Shown here: piece after piece, positions 16,773-26,518 of the stretch
Layout: every line of letters begins with the position of its first letter
Numbering within the stretch: the first letter of the stretch is position 1
Assembly (NCBI GenBank): GCA_963847575.1
Contig: CAWKAL010000072.1
Span: 1-60,943 of the forward strand
Direction of reading: 5' to 3'
DNA length: 60,943 bases
From: JASBSR01 sp963847575
Lineage (GTDB): Bacteria > Pseudomonadota > Gammaproteobacteria > SZUA-229
Translations under genes and position numbers: made by a program
Notes under the pieces: generated by a model
Told to the model about the DNA's origin: nothing
What the model saw: only the letters and a program-made list of their open reading frames with translations
Database searches by the model: none

Positions 16773-17909
16773 TATTTTTTTACCATCATTTCAATGAACC
16801 GGTCAAAGATCGGGGCGATGTCGTGCGGGCCCGGGCTGGCTTCGGGGTGGCCCTGGAAACTGAATGCCGGGGTGTCGGTGCGCGCTATTCCCTGCAGCGA
16901 ACCATCGAACAATGAGCGGTGGGTTGCGCACAGGTTGGCCGGCAGCGTGGATTCGTCGACCGCGAAGCCGTGGTTCTGGCTGGTGATCATCACCTGCCCG
17001 GTGGTTAGATCCTGTACCGGGTGGTTGGCACCGTGATGACCGAATTTCATTTTCAGGGTTTTGGCGCCGCAGGCCAGTGCCAGCAGCTGGTGGCCCAGGC
17101 AAATACCGAATACCGGGAGTCGGGTTTGCAAAATCTGGCGGATGGCCTCGATCGCGTAATCACAGGGCTCGGGATCGCCGGGGCCGTTCGACAGGAAGAT
17201 ACCGTCGGGCTTCATCGCCAGTACGTCGGCCGCGGGGGTTTTCGCCGGCACCACCGAAACCCGGCAGCCGCGCGACGCCAGCATGCGCAGGATGTTGCGC
17301 TTGACGCCGTAATCGTAGGCCACGACGTGGTAGTGCACATCGCTGGCGGCAATGGCATTGGCCGCGTTGGTGTCGAGGTTCCATTCACCGTCGCGCCACG
17401 GGTAGGCTTGCTGACGCGCTCACCACCTGGGCCAGGTCGAGGCCCTTGAGGCCGCCGAACGCCGTGGCCTTGTTCAGCGCGGCAGCTTCGTCACAGTCAC
17501 CCGCCATGATGCAGCCATTCATCGCGCCCTTGTCGCGCAATAATCGTGTCAGCCGGCGGGTGTCGATTTCTGCAATGGCGACCACGTTTTCGGATTGCAG
17601 GTATTCCTGCAGGCTCTGCTGGCCGCGCCAGTTGCTCATCAGCATCGCGGCATCACGCACCACCAGCCCGGCAGCGTGTACACGGTCGGCTTCGCAGTCA
17701 CCGTCATTGCAGCCGACATTGCCGATATGCGGATACGTCAGGGTGACAATCTGGGACGAATAGGACGGGTCAGTGAGAATTTCCTGGTAACCGGTCATCG
17801 CGGTGTTGAACACGACTTCGCCGACGGTTTCACCGCTTACCCCGATCGAAAGGCCTCTGAAGACACTGCCGTCTTCGAGAACCAGGACGGCGGGCTGCGT
17901 TGTGTTCAC
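16772..17909 (-). CDS. carA: Carbamoyl-phosphate synthase small subunit (one frameshift)
   Basis: The glutamine amidotransferase subunit that supplies ammonia to CarB. The N-terminal part (17909 down to about 17406) and the C-terminal part (about 17404 down to 16772) are in different frames. They join if one C is removed near 17405, giving VSASASYPWRDGEW, which aligns well with other CarA proteins. The catalytic cysteine is in FGICLGHQLLA and the His/Glu pair in QGHPEASPGPHD. It starts with GTG at 17909, with GGAG 8 bases upstream. The only break is this base, so a sequencing or assembly error is likelier than a dead gene. The end borders an inverted-repeat arm. Confidence 0.93.
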
Positions 17910-17941
17910 GGGGTTTGCTCCATGCTGATTTGTTTATGGGC

Positions 17942-17991
17942 AAAAAAAACGGGAGCATCGATGGTAATTTCACCATCGAAGCTCCCGTTTT
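17942..17991 (-). terminator. Strong hairpin with T-run in the carA leader (possible attenuator)
   Basis: On the minus strand a long stem (ACGGGAGC...CGATGGT pairing with ACCATCG...GCTCCCGT) is followed by eight T residues and ends only 33 bases before the carA GTG. tRNA-Glu already has its own terminator further upstream. This one may therefore act as an attenuator of the car operon, or as a second terminator if the car promoter overlaps it. Confidence 0.7.
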
Positions 17992-17997
17992 TACATA

Positions 17998-18013
17998 ATG
18001 AACACGTGTTCAT
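17998..18013. promoter_or_regulatory. 16-bp perfect palindrome upstream of carA
   Basis: ATGAACACGTGTTCAT is a perfect 16-bp palindrome just upstream of the carA leader hairpin. It has the form of an operator for a dimeric regulator. It does not match the ArgR or PurR box well, so the regulator is unknown. Confidence 0.4.
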
Positions 18014-18070
18014 ATAAGCGTCGTTCTCAACCTCTGCGCGGCATTACACCACACGACTGCGGACATGAAA

Positions 18071-18102
18071 AAGGCCGGAACGGTAGCGTAGCTCCAGCCT
18101 TG
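18071..18102 (-). terminator. Terminator of tRNA-Glu
   Basis: On the minus strand AAGGCTGGAGC pairs with GTTCCGGCCTT (one bulge), followed by a T-run, starting 7 bases after the tRNA 3' end. Confidence 0.75.
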
Positions 18103-18108
18103 AATTAG

Positions 18109-18184
<76 letters not shown>

Positions 18185-18309
18185 GCAGCGATACAACGGG
18201 CATCGTCACCCCTGTCACATCGGGCGGGAAGTCTACGTGGATGAGGATTTGTCGTCAATAGCACCAGTGGCTAAAGTCACTGAAATATACCGATAATTTC
18301 GGCCTTCTC

Positions 18310-19731
18310 TCAGTAGGCGTTGCGGTGAATAAGACCTCTGAACACGGTCATCACAATAATTTTAATATCCAGCCATAACGACCAGTTTTCAATGTAATAC
18401 AGGTCATGCTCGATGCGCGTATGCAGGCAGGTATTGCCGCGCCAGCCGTGTACCTGCGCCCAGCCGGTGAGGCCGGCCTTGACCAGGTGCTTCTTGTTGT
18501 AATGCGGAATTTCGTTTTTGTATTTTTCGACGAACACCGGGCGCTCGGGCCGCGGGCCGATCAGCGACATCTCGCCCAGCAGCACGTTAAACAGCTGCGG
18601 CAGTTCATCCATGCTGGTGTTGCGTAAAAAAGTGCCGAAGGGCGTCGCGCGCTTTTCACCTTTTTGCGCCCACACCGGCCCGGTCTGGTTTTCGACATCG
18701 ACCGGCATGGTGCGGAACTTGAACATGGTGAATTCCTGGCCGTTCCAGCCGACACGCCGCTGGCGGTAGAGTACTGGCCCGGGTGAGCTCAGCTTCACGC
18801 CAATGGCGATCAGCAGCATCAGCGGGCTGGCGAACACCAGCAATACGAAGGCAAGTACATAGTCTTCAATCATCTTCAGAAACCGGTTGGCGCCGTCGAT
18901 GGCCGAGTACGAAATATTCACCACCGGGATACCTGCCATTTCAGTCAGTGAGTGATGCATCAACTGGTATTCGAAAATATCCGGCACATAGCGAATTTCA
19001 ACCGCCGAACCATCCAGCGCACCGATCACCCGACGGATGGTTTCTTCTTCGCTGTGGGGCAATGAGATCCAGACCTGGTCGACCTGCATGTCATCGACAT
19101 GCTGACGCAAGGTGGCAAAATCGTCGATGATTTTTGTACCGCTAAGCCACGCGGGTAATAACTGGTCACTCGATCTAAACATGGCCGAAATCTCGAGTCC
19201 GAACCAGGTGGATTTGCGCAGCCTGTCAGCCACCACCACTGCCTGCTCGCCGGTACCCACGATGACGATATGGCGGTGATTGAAACCACTGCTGCGCAGC
19301 CAGCGCAGCACCAGGCGCAAGATAACGCGCGAACCGACCAGCGCTATCCAGCCACTGGCGAACCAGATGCCCATCCATGATCTCGAATAGTCAGCGCCGG
19401 TCCTGGTCATGAAGGCCAGAATTGCCAGGGTGAGCGCAACCATGGTCCACGCCATGGTTAAATGTTTAATTTCCGTGAGCGTAGACGCACCTCGCCAGAC
19501 ACGATACACAGAAAATAGAGGGAATATTAGTCCGACAAGTAATACCGCAAGCAGCAATACTTTGATGTAATGATCTGGAATACCCTCTACGCCTAAGGCT
19601 GTGTAGAACTCATAGGCATTCGAGCTATAAAAAGCCAGCAGGCCACAAAATGCAATCGCCAGCAAATCACTGAACCTTAGAACCAGATTGAGGATATTCG
19701 CGTGGCCTTTCAGGAAGCCTTTAAAATACAT
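18310..19731 (-). CDS. Undecaprenyl-phosphate sugar phosphotransferase (WcaJ-like)
   Basis: A polyprenyl-phosphate hexose-1-phosphate transferase that starts a surface polysaccharide repeat on the lipid carrier. The N-terminal half has about four transmembrane helices, then a nucleotide-binding-like domain (HIVIVGTGEQAVVVADRL). The C-terminal catalytic domain has one membrane segment and the family motifs GPVLYRQRRVGWNGQEF, KFRTM, STSMDELPQ-type sequence (here TSMDELPQLFNV) and IGPRPERP. About 473 residues is normal. The ATG at 19731 is preferred to a TTG 9 bases upstream. It is the last gene of the polysaccharide operon. Glucose-1-phosphate is the usual donor sugar, but specificity cannot be read here. 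Confidence 0.92.
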   Translation of the reverse strand: MYFKGFLKGHANILNLVLRFSDLLAIAFCGLLAFYSSNAYEFYTALGVEGIPDHYIKVLLLAVLLVGLIFPLFSVYRVWRGASTLTEIKHLTMAWTMVALTLAILAFMTRTGADYSRSWMGIWFASGWIALVGSRVILRLVLRWLRSSGFNHRHIVIVGTGEQAVVVADRLRKSTWFGLEISAMFRSSDQLLPAWLSGTKIIDDFATLRQHVDDMQVDQVWISLPHSEEETIRRVIGALDGSAVEIRYVPDIFEYQLMHHSLTEMAGIPVVNISYSAIDGANRFLKMIEDYVLAFVLLVFASPLMLLIAIGVKLSSPGPVLYRQRRVGWNGQEFTMFKFRTMPVDVENQTGPVWAQKGEKRATPFGTFLRNTSMDELPQLFNVLLGEMSLIGPRPERPVFVEKYKNEIPHYNKKHLVKAGLTGWAQVHGWRGNTCLHTRIEHDLYYIENWSLWLDIKIIVMTVFRGLIHRNAY

Positions 19732-19779
19732 ACCAGTCAATTTTCCGTTTTATACGGCGATTATAGTCAAGCGTTTTTA

Positions 19780-20701
19780 TTATTTAAAATATCGTGGGTT
19801 CATGCTGATTTTTCTTTTTAAATACAGAGGGATATATCGCTCTGCCAGCCCCAGTCTAAAGCCCGTGTAGCGCATAACATTTCTGAGCAGGATTTCAGGC
19901 AATCTCCAGAAAGCATGCTGTACCAGATAGTTTAGCTCCGAAATCACGAATCGGGAGCCTGCACCTTCTGCACTTCCAAAGGTCTCTCGTATCCACGGCT
20001 CGCGGGCATGAAACACCCCCATATCAAAGTAGCGCTTCATTTCCTGAACCAGGGAATAATCATGCGAATGATACACTCTTGCATCGGCAGCGTAAGCAAT
20101 TTTATGACCTGCGAGTAACAACCTGGCCGCTGCATACATGTCCTCACCAAAAATCACATCTTTCGGGAACCCTCCCACGCTCAAAAAGGCATCGCGACGA
20201 TAGGCCGCAAATGAATTCGACAGGAAAGCGGTTTTTATACCCAGGCTTTCAGCATCCTTGATTGATCTGATATTCGATGTGTCCGGATAACTATAAAACC
20301 TGGCATGCGCTTCAACTGGATCTGCTTTTTCACGCGGCAGCTGCCTGCCACATACAGCGGCCACATCGGCATCATCAAACGCAGACAACAATAGACTTAA
20401 CGCATGGCGATCATATAAAACCGCATCCTGTGTAAGAAATATTATGTAGTCGAATCCCGCGTTATCATCAACAGCTCGTTGACGTGTGCCGCCGTGACTG
20501 AATTGCGCCCTGTCAATGACTTTCACCCTGAAGCCTGATTTTTTCGCTATTTCAACTGAACCATCATCAGAGGCCGAGTCAATTATCAACGCTGCCGCAG
20601 GCTTGTCCTGCTGACTGTTATATGCCCTGAGCCAATCCTCGAAGCATATCGCCGGGATTAAGCGTGGGACAAACGAGTAATGTCCGCTCTAGTCTTGACA
20701 T
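19780..20701 (-). CDS. Glycosyltransferase family 2, rhamnosyltransferase-like (one frameshift)
   Basis: A GT-A-fold transferase that adds a sugar, probably from dTDP-rhamnose, to a lipid-linked glycan. The N-terminal segment TLLVCPTLNPGDMLRGLAQ is in one frame and the rest (IIDSASDDGSVEIAKKSGFR onward) in another. They join at about 20620-20640. Features are SASDDGS, the metal/nucleotide region FLTQDAVLYD, CGRQLPREKADP and FGEDMYAAARLLLAG. The FSHGGTRQRAV motif is typical of rhamnosyltransferases. The corrected protein is about 305 residues. It lies between the GT4 gene and the WcaJ-like gene. Confidence 0.8.
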
Positions 20702-20778
20702 AAGCGACGCATTACGAAAACGAACAACGCACAGATCATAAATCAAGAGCAAGCTTAAGCCTGTACTCGCGAAATGAC

Positions 20779-22233
20779 TTACCACCACGCCCTCAAACGC
20801 CTGAACGCTCGGTAGGTGGCTCTCGATAGCACTCTTTTTATTGTCAGCTGGCGCTCCATCCACAGCGCCCACTCGTCACTTTCGACAAAAAACTTATCGG
20901 ATAGATCGGCAGGTCCTGGGTTGTCATTAACATCATCATTTAGTATTGCATGAAGAATCTTCCAGGAATGAAATTTCTCATATTGCATACGGCCAGCACG
21001 GCTGGCTTTCTCGAGATCATCAGTAGATACAGAAGCGCAGAAATTTAACAGCTCATTCGGTGAACGCCAGCTGAAGGCCGACTCATAGGCAAGCTCAATT
21101 CCGCTTAGAACTCGGGAAAAAATATGCCTGTGCAAGGCCACGGGAATACCCGCCCCCATTGCTTCAATCAAGGTCAAACCACCTCCGTACGGGAATGAAG
21201 CAACATACAGTCCACTCGGTACTCATGCAGAGCTTTCCAGACACTTGATACCCAGGGTATGTAAATGAAGCGATCAGGACGAATGCCATTGCGCTTCAGC
21301 CCCCAACGGATTTTTAAAAGGGCCCATGGTGTCAGGCGTCCAATATGGATGTGTCTTCCGCCAGTTGCTTTCAGTAGCTTGGGCAGTAGCTCAAGATAAC
21401 TTACGAAATAGGGAATTTCAATTTTGTTTGATTTCGCTGCTGTGCAGGTTGTGAGCACCCCATTTTGACGGAATGACCAGTCAGCAGGGCGCGATCTCCC
21501 TTGTCGTCGACAGTGAGCGGGATATAGGTATTATCAATGCCCAGTGCGTCACGGCAATTGTGGTATCCCATTGGATGAGGATCGATGTGCTCAAGATGTG
21601 ACAAGTACACCCCCAGGCACAAATGATGATCACCGTGATGATAAAAACTGGCATCAAGTTTCATCTCAGGCTGAATTGCTGCAACAGCTACACTATCCTG
21701 ATGATGATTGAACAGGTAGACTTTTTTCGGGTGGATTTTCAGTAAGACGCTGTTGCAACCAGGTCAGTCGCTGTTGATAAGTTTTCTTTCGGTGCTTGCT
21801 CGAAGCTGATCTTGGCCAGTCTCGTCAGTCCATTTATCAAATAGTCGGTATCAGACCTCCCTATCAACTCTGTCGACAAGATAATATGTTGCGCATCAGG
21901 CTGCGCCCTGATGAAGTCCTCAATGACTCGTGTGTGTCCGCCTGATTTTTGCAGTTTAGTGACAATATAAACAATGGCTAGTCGGCCGGGCTGACTTTCA
22001 TTATTTTCAGAAGTTAAGTAGTTAATTGTCGCAAGGTTAGTTTTGCCAATACACTGACACTGGCCATCGAGTGTTCTTGATCCGTACACCTGTGAGGTGC
22101 ATAAAGGCTCAGTAATGATGCGTTCAACACAACCATGGATTAACCGCAGTGACTTATCCAAATCGCCATTATCCGTGAAAACAGCAACAGCTTCAGCCAG
22201 GGAATGTATAGAAGCATAGTTTTCAAACTTCAC
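20779..22233 (-). pseudogene. Glycosyltransferase, GT4-like, interrupted by several frameshifts
   Basis: Four consecutive pieces, all minus strand, make one protein of about 480 residues. Piece 1, 22233-21739, has RLAIVYIVTKLQKSGGHTRV, a typical GT-B N terminus. Piece 2, about 21735-21460, contains KLDASFYHHGDHHLCLG. Piece 3, about 21455-21180, has IEIPYFVSYLELLPKLLKA and HIHIGRLTPWALLK. Piece 4, 21177-20779, has the C-terminal donor-site sequence TLIEAMGAGIPVALHRH. Frame changes fall near 21740, 21450 and 21180. It may be a working gene damaged by assembly errors or a decaying one. The donor sugar is unknown. Confidence 0.72.
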
Positions 22234-22278
22234 TTACAACTCCCCAACCATACCTGATAATGATACATTATCAACACG

Positions 22279-22956
22279 TTATGATGACGACTCAGAACTA
22301 CTCAATTGGTGCACAAAGTGTTGCGCTGCGCTTAAATCATCAGGTGTATCAACCTCTGCCAGTTCGAGCATGTGCCCCTGTAAAGGCAGATGCTCGATCA
22401 AACGCTCAAAAACATAGCCTGGAGCGCCATGCATTAAATCATTTGGAGCTGAAATTATATTCGCCCACTCGAATTTTGTTTTCTGTTCACGCGAAAAACC
22501 TGAAATATTAATACAATCACCAGCTTCCTCAGCAAGCACATAGACTGCATTCTCACTTTTTGCATTTGTTAGACCAACCAGGATATCTCGCTGTTTCGCA
22601 GCCGTCAGAAATTTTTTCAGACTAGCAGCAGAAACTAATAAATCGCCATCAAGGTAGAGCACCTTTCCTGGTAGATGCTGAGACCCCATAGAAAGACTGT
22701 AAGCCGTATTTGTAGTGCGGAAATCGGGATTGCGAACCAACACAACATCGCGGTGGTGCAATGAACAATATTCAACTACCATTTCTTCACGATAACCGAC
22801 GACCACGTGAATCGCTGAAACATGTGGGCGCAGGGTGTTTATGAGTCTCGACAATATTGTCTGCCCACCAATTTCGATCATGCACTTGGGCATACCAAGG
22901 CCTATTCTGGTACCCAGACCCGCCGCAGCTATTACAGCGCTTGTAACATCCTGCAC
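22279..22956 (-). CDS. Nucleotidyltransferase (LicC/MobA-like)
   Basis: A 225-residue NTP transferase likely to activate a small phosphorylated alcohol or sugar as an NDP derivative. The nucleotide-binding signature AAGLGTRIGLGMPKCMIEIG is at residues 11-30. The acidic metal site YLDGDLL is at about 98-104, and NPDFRTTNTAYSLSM resembles the substrate loop of phosphocholine and phosphonate cytidylyltransferases. The start overlaps the preceding HAD gene by 25 bp. Next to a glycerophosphotransferase-like fusion gene it may make the CDP-linked donor for that enzyme. That link is inference. Confidence 0.8.
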   Translation of the reverse strand: MQDVTSAVIAAAGLGTRIGLGMPKCMIEIGGQTILSRLINTLRPHVSAIHVVVGYREEMVVEYCSLHHRDVVLVRNPDFRTTNTAYSLSMGSQHLPGKVLYLDGDLLVSAASLKKFLTAAKQRDILVGLTNAKSENAVYVLAEEAGDCINISGFSREQKTKFEWANIISAPNDLMHGAPGYVFERLIEHLPLQGHMLELAEVDTPDDLSAAQHFVHQLSSSESSS

Positions 22957-23531
22957 AGCACATCCCCCTCATGAATTATATAATCAGATACCGATACGGC
23001 AGATGGTGACGGCGAGTGTACTCCACCGAATGATATTCCAATATCAGCAGCCGCAAGCATCGGAACGTCATTGACACCATCGCCAATTGCGACTACTCGC
23101 TCATAACCGCGGGCCCTTATTTCTGAGACCGCATCACCTTTATTTAAAACAGTTGTCAGCTTCAACTCACCTGATTCATTGAAAGCCTTTGAAGAATACA
23201 TATTGCAGCCACATTTTTCAGCAATAGGTCGAACCCAGATATCCAGATTTCCTGTCACCAGGAAACAATCAGCTTTGTTAAGCTGTATGAAAGACAAAAT
23301 AGATTCGTTAAGTGGAATACCTTCAACCACCTCCTGCACTCTCGCGACAGGTACCTGACCTAAAATAAGGCAGCGTAATCTAAAACTTGGTTCAAACCCT
23401 ATATGACCATCCATTGTGGCACGAGTAAGCGTAGCGATTTCATCGGAAACACCAATTTCGGATGCAATACATGGCAACACTTCGGTTGTAGTAACTGTAC
23501 CATCAAGATCAAAACAAAAAGCAGTACGCAT
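22932..23531 (-). CDS. HAD-family phosphatase (SerB-like)
   Basis: A 199-residue haloacid-dehalogenase hydrolase. Motif I is CFDLDGTVTTTE (both aspartates present), motif II is FLVTGNLD, and motif III/IV is IGDGVNDVPMLAAADIGISF. The pattern is that of subfamily IB phosphatases such as phosphoserine phosphatase. The start at 23531 (MRTAFCFDL) has GGGAG about 10 bases upstream. A longer in-frame start at 23558 would overlap the methyltransferase. It is packed between a methyltransferase and a nucleotidyltransferase. It may dephosphorylate an intermediate of the same pathway; the substrate is unknown. Confidence 0.85.
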   Translation of the reverse strand: MRTAFCFDLDGTVTTTEVLPCIASEIGVSDEIATLTRATMDGHIGFEPSFRLRCLILGQVPVARVQEVVEGIPLNESILSFIQLNKADCFLVTGNLDIWVRPIAEKCGCNMYSSKAFNESGELKLTTVLNKGDAVSEIRARGYERVVAIGDGVNDVPMLAAADIGISFGGVHSPSPSAVSVSDYIIHEGDVLCRMLQAL

Positions 23532-23536
23532 AGTTG

Positions 23537-24289
23537 TCAACGCTCCCATAAAAACCATCGTTGTTTTGTTTCAGCGCGATTATTCAACTCCGACTCGGCA
23601 TAAACATCCCCACAATCTAGTAACTGGAACCCAACGGAACCTATTGTTGCATCGAAAATTGATAAAAGCTCAGATTCAGTGCGATAAATTGCGTTGTAAT
23701 ACTGATCCATATCCTCCGAAAAGTGCTCCTTGAGGGTCAACCGATTCTGAACCGCGACAGGCTCACGAAAGAGTATCCTGGCATTTGGCGCTGCAACTAA
23801 AGAAAATCTGCGCAGGGCCTCCAGTACTGCATCATCATTTAGATATATATAAACACCAAATGACAAAATATGAGAAAACAAGTCTTGTGCACCGATAGCT
23901 TCGAGCGAAATATCATCAAGTGAGCACACTGAAAAATTCGCGTTACTACAATCACCGAAGCGCTGCCTGGCAACCCGCACCAGCCCGGGACTAACGTCGA
24001 CACCGTAGTATGTGCCGCATGCCGGGATAACCAGCTCAGCCCATCTCCCCGTACCACACCCAGCGTCGAGGACGCGGGCTTCCTTATCTATATGGAGCAT
24101 TGGATATAACAAAGCCTTCTCAGCAGCATCCCGACGCTCAGCTAACACCGGGTTCTTATCCTGGTATATCACTGCACGCGATGGCCCAAGAGTTTCAACT
24201 TTTTCGGCCCGTTTTTCGAAGAAATCAAGCACAGCCGCTTCGTCAATTACTAACTCTTCGTCACCCGGTTTCGTAAATGTTCTGCTCAT
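23537..24289 (-). CDS. SAM-dependent methyltransferase
   Basis: A class I methyltransferase of 250 residues with motif I VLDAGCGTGRWAELV, followed by YYGVDVSPGLVRVARQRF and the post-motif LFSHILSFGVYIYL. The target is unknown. The gene starts 2 bases after the stop of the glycerophosphotransferase fusion, which carries its own C-terminal methyltransferase domain, so two different methylations may occur in this module. It probably modifies a sugar or phospho-substituent of the surface polysaccharide. Confidence 0.85.
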   Translation of the reverse strand: MSRTFTKPGDEELVIDEAAVLDFFEKRAEKVETLGPSRAVIYQDKNPVLAERRDAAEKALLYPMLHIDKEARVLDAGCGTGRWAELVIPACGTYYGVDVSPGLVRVARQRFGDCSNANFSVCSLDDISLEAIGAQDLFSHILSFGVYIYLNDDAVLEALRRFSLVAAPNARILFREPVAVQNRLTLKEHFSEDMDQYYNAIYRTESELLSIFDATIGSVGFQLLDCGDVYAESELNNRAETKQRWFLWER

Positions 24290-24291
24290 AT

Positions 24292-26433
24292 TTATGTTCC
24301 AGCGGTGGAATTGATTATTTCGTCTGAATGATTAAACTCGCCGAGCGTCAGTGAGCCAGGCTCATTAAACTCAAACAGAAATAATTTATTGACCAGTTTT
24401 CTTTCAGAAATTTCCTTGATTAATATCTCTTCCTGAAGAACATAACCCCGTCGTGCAATGAGTGCACGATAATCACTTATGGATCGGTACTTGGCAATGT
24501 AGCCATTCTGGTCTGTAGCCACCTGCTCTTGAGCAGATGAAAGCGTGTCGATCAACAGTAGATGCCCCCCATTTCTGGACAACATTTTGAGCTTGTCAAG
24601 AAAGGATAGAAACTTTGTATCCATGAAAATGCAACTGGTAACCCCCATACACGCAACCAGATCATACTTTTCGAATGGCGCTATGGTTTCTAGCTCCTGA
24701 GTCACAAACCGGACGTTACTGATGTTTTCTGCAGCAGCCGTTGCAACGGCCTGCTCAGTCAGGGATGGTGAGATATCATAACCCGTAATAGTATTGGCAT
24801 TCTTCGCTAGCAGGAATGTATAGCGACCGTCACCGCAGCCGATATCGATTGCATTTTTAAACGGCGGAAGTCGAGCCAGCAAGTCATTAAGTATGGCTTC
24901 CTTGGTGTCGTAGTAATCAGCTGGTGCAAGATATGTATCGCTTGCATCCTTCCAGTAGTTCTCAGAGCACATTTGTTCCGTTGTGGCCGGTGACACTGTG
25001 GGCGAGCCAATATCCCCCGCACTTATCGCTGTATAGATATGTTGACTGATGTTTTCGCCAACATTGGTATCCAGTCCAAACAGAAACTCAGGCAGCACAG
25101 CTTCACGTTCGGATTTTTGAGGATCTTCACTGTGTGTAACCATATCCATAAATTTAGCGATATCCTTAGAACCCGTAGCTGTATAGAGATAGCGAACCAG
25201 GTCTCTGTCATCGTTCATTCCAAGACCGTCCGGATGGTGTAAATACAAAAGAGGCTTACCGGTAGGGAGGTATTCCAGCAGGAATGATCCCACATCGGTC
25301 ATCAGTGCATCAGAAACAGAAAATGATAGTCGATGGTCTGAATTCTCATCAAGCGCCATGTTGCTGCTCTCGTTAATCATCCGCCGAAATTTCTGCTCGC
25401 CGTCCTCATCCAAAACACTGTGTTGCTGCATCGCCTGAAAAAACATGGGGTGAGGGCGAATTAGTAAAAACAGGTCAACCCTGCGAGCCATTTCGGCAAG
25501 AATAAACTCACTGTATAATTTATAGGTCGACCATGTTGGTGGGTCGCCCACAGAAAAATGCGGCGTCCAGAGCACTACCTTTCGCTGAGCAATCTTTTCA
25601 GCAAGTGTTGCAGGTAATTGATCCGCAATATCCGTCACGAGCAAATCAAATTTAGGATGCCCTGTCACAACAACATGGTCATTACCGGCTCGACAATATT
25701 TGCCGAACATCTTCTTATGTCGTTCTGAGCGGGCAAATATTCTCCATGCAGATCGATGCATAACCGTATCAAACTGCGCAGCTATGTTCCATGCACCACC
25801 ACCCATTTCCAGACCATAGGGGATATACGCGACTCTCGCTCCTGAACTATTTATACGCTCGATCTGCAGAGATTGTGGACGCGTTTCTTCATAGGGATTT
25901 TGCACGAAGACAACATGCGGCCTGAATGCGTTCAAATCAAAATATTCCGCACTATTAAAAGGTATATTTTCACTTATCAGGAATTGCCTCACATCATCGT
26001 AGGTTAGCGCCTCCGATGAAAAAGGATGCCTGAATGGCGTTAATACAATCTTCGTATGGAATCGTGGATCATTTTTCGCAGCATCCCAAACACTGCGCCA
26101 ACCAGGCCAAACTGAAAGGTGCTGCAATATAAATACAACCCTGATTGCCTCGTTCGGCTGCAGCACGTTGTGCGCCACATTTCCGTAAGGAATATCGATA
26201 GTTTGAAAATTTGCCATCGATTCTGACTTATTTGCCGACTGCGAACCCACCGAATCAGAATGTATATTCATTATCTCCGGCTGATTATGGGTATTTTTTC
26301 CGCCACCCTCGGATGAGCTGAGCGTGCCTGACAGTACATCCAGCCTGGATTGCAAACTGTCACATCTGGCATGCATGGCGCTTACTCCGGTCAACTTATC
26401 GCGGAGCCTGCGGAAAAAATTAATGACCTTCAT
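24292..26433 (-). CDS. Fusion: CDP-glycerol-glycerophosphotransferase-like domain plus SAM methyltransferase
   Basis: A 713-residue two-domain protein. After an unconserved N-terminal 100 residues, positions about 100-450 resemble the poly(glycerophosphate) transferase family: VVFILQHLSVWPGWRSVWD, VVLWTPHFSV, LFLLIRPHPMFFQ and SDALMTDVGSFLLEYLPTGK with its conserved aspartate and serine. Positions about 520-690 are a class I methyltransferase (NAIDIGCGDGRYTFLLA, TGYDISPSLTEQAV). The start ATG at 26433 is preferred to a GTG 15 bases upstream. A protein that transfers a phospho-alcohol to a glycan and also methylates suggests phosphodiester decoration or capping. That is inference from domain content. 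Confidence 0.8.
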   Translation of the reverse strand: MKVINFFRRLRDKLTGVSAMHARCDSLQSRLDVLSGTLSSSEGGGKNTHNQPEIMNIHSDSVGSQSANKSESMANFQTIDIPYGNVAHNVLQPNEAIRVVFILQHLSVWPGWRSVWDAAKNDPRFHTKIVLTPFRHPFSSEALTYDDVRQFLISENIPFNSAEYFDLNAFRPHVVFVQNPYEETRPQSLQIERINSSGARVAYIPYGLEMGGGAWNIAAQFDTVMHRSAWRIFARSERHKKMFGKYCRAGNDHVVVTGHPKFDLLVTDIADQLPATLAEKIAQRKVVLWTPHFSVGDPPTWSTYKLYSEFILAEMARRVDLFLLIRPHPMFFQAMQQHSVLDEDGEQKFRRMINESSNMALDENSDHRLSFSVSDALMTDVGSFLLEYLPTGKPLLYLHHPDGLGMNDDRDLVRYLYTATGSKDIAKFMDMVTHSEDPQKSEREAVLPEFLFGLDTNVGENISQHIYTAISAGDIGSPTVSPATTEQMCSENYWKDASDTYLAPADYYDTKEAILNDLLARLPPFKNAIDIGCGDGRYTFLLAKNANTITGYDISPSLTEQAVATAAAENISNVRFVTQELETIAPFEKYDLVACMGVTSCIFMDTKFLSFLDKLKMLSRNGGHLLLIDTLSSAQEQVATDQNGYIAKYRSISDYRALIARRGYVLQEEILIKEISERKLVNKLFLFEFNEPGSLTLGEFNHSDEIINSTAGT

Positions 26434-26518
26434 GTGGTATCTGCTCACCTGGCTTTATGACGTCAAAATAAATTAACGCGTCAGAATCTTTTATTAACTT
26501 GATCATCGGGTGTGCTCC

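Noticed and set aside
18010..18066. An 18-codon frame (MSAVVWCNAAQRLRTTLI) ahead of carA, a possible leader peptide
   Set aside because: It starts directly in the T-run of the tRNA-Glu terminator and has no ribosome site, so translation is unlikely.
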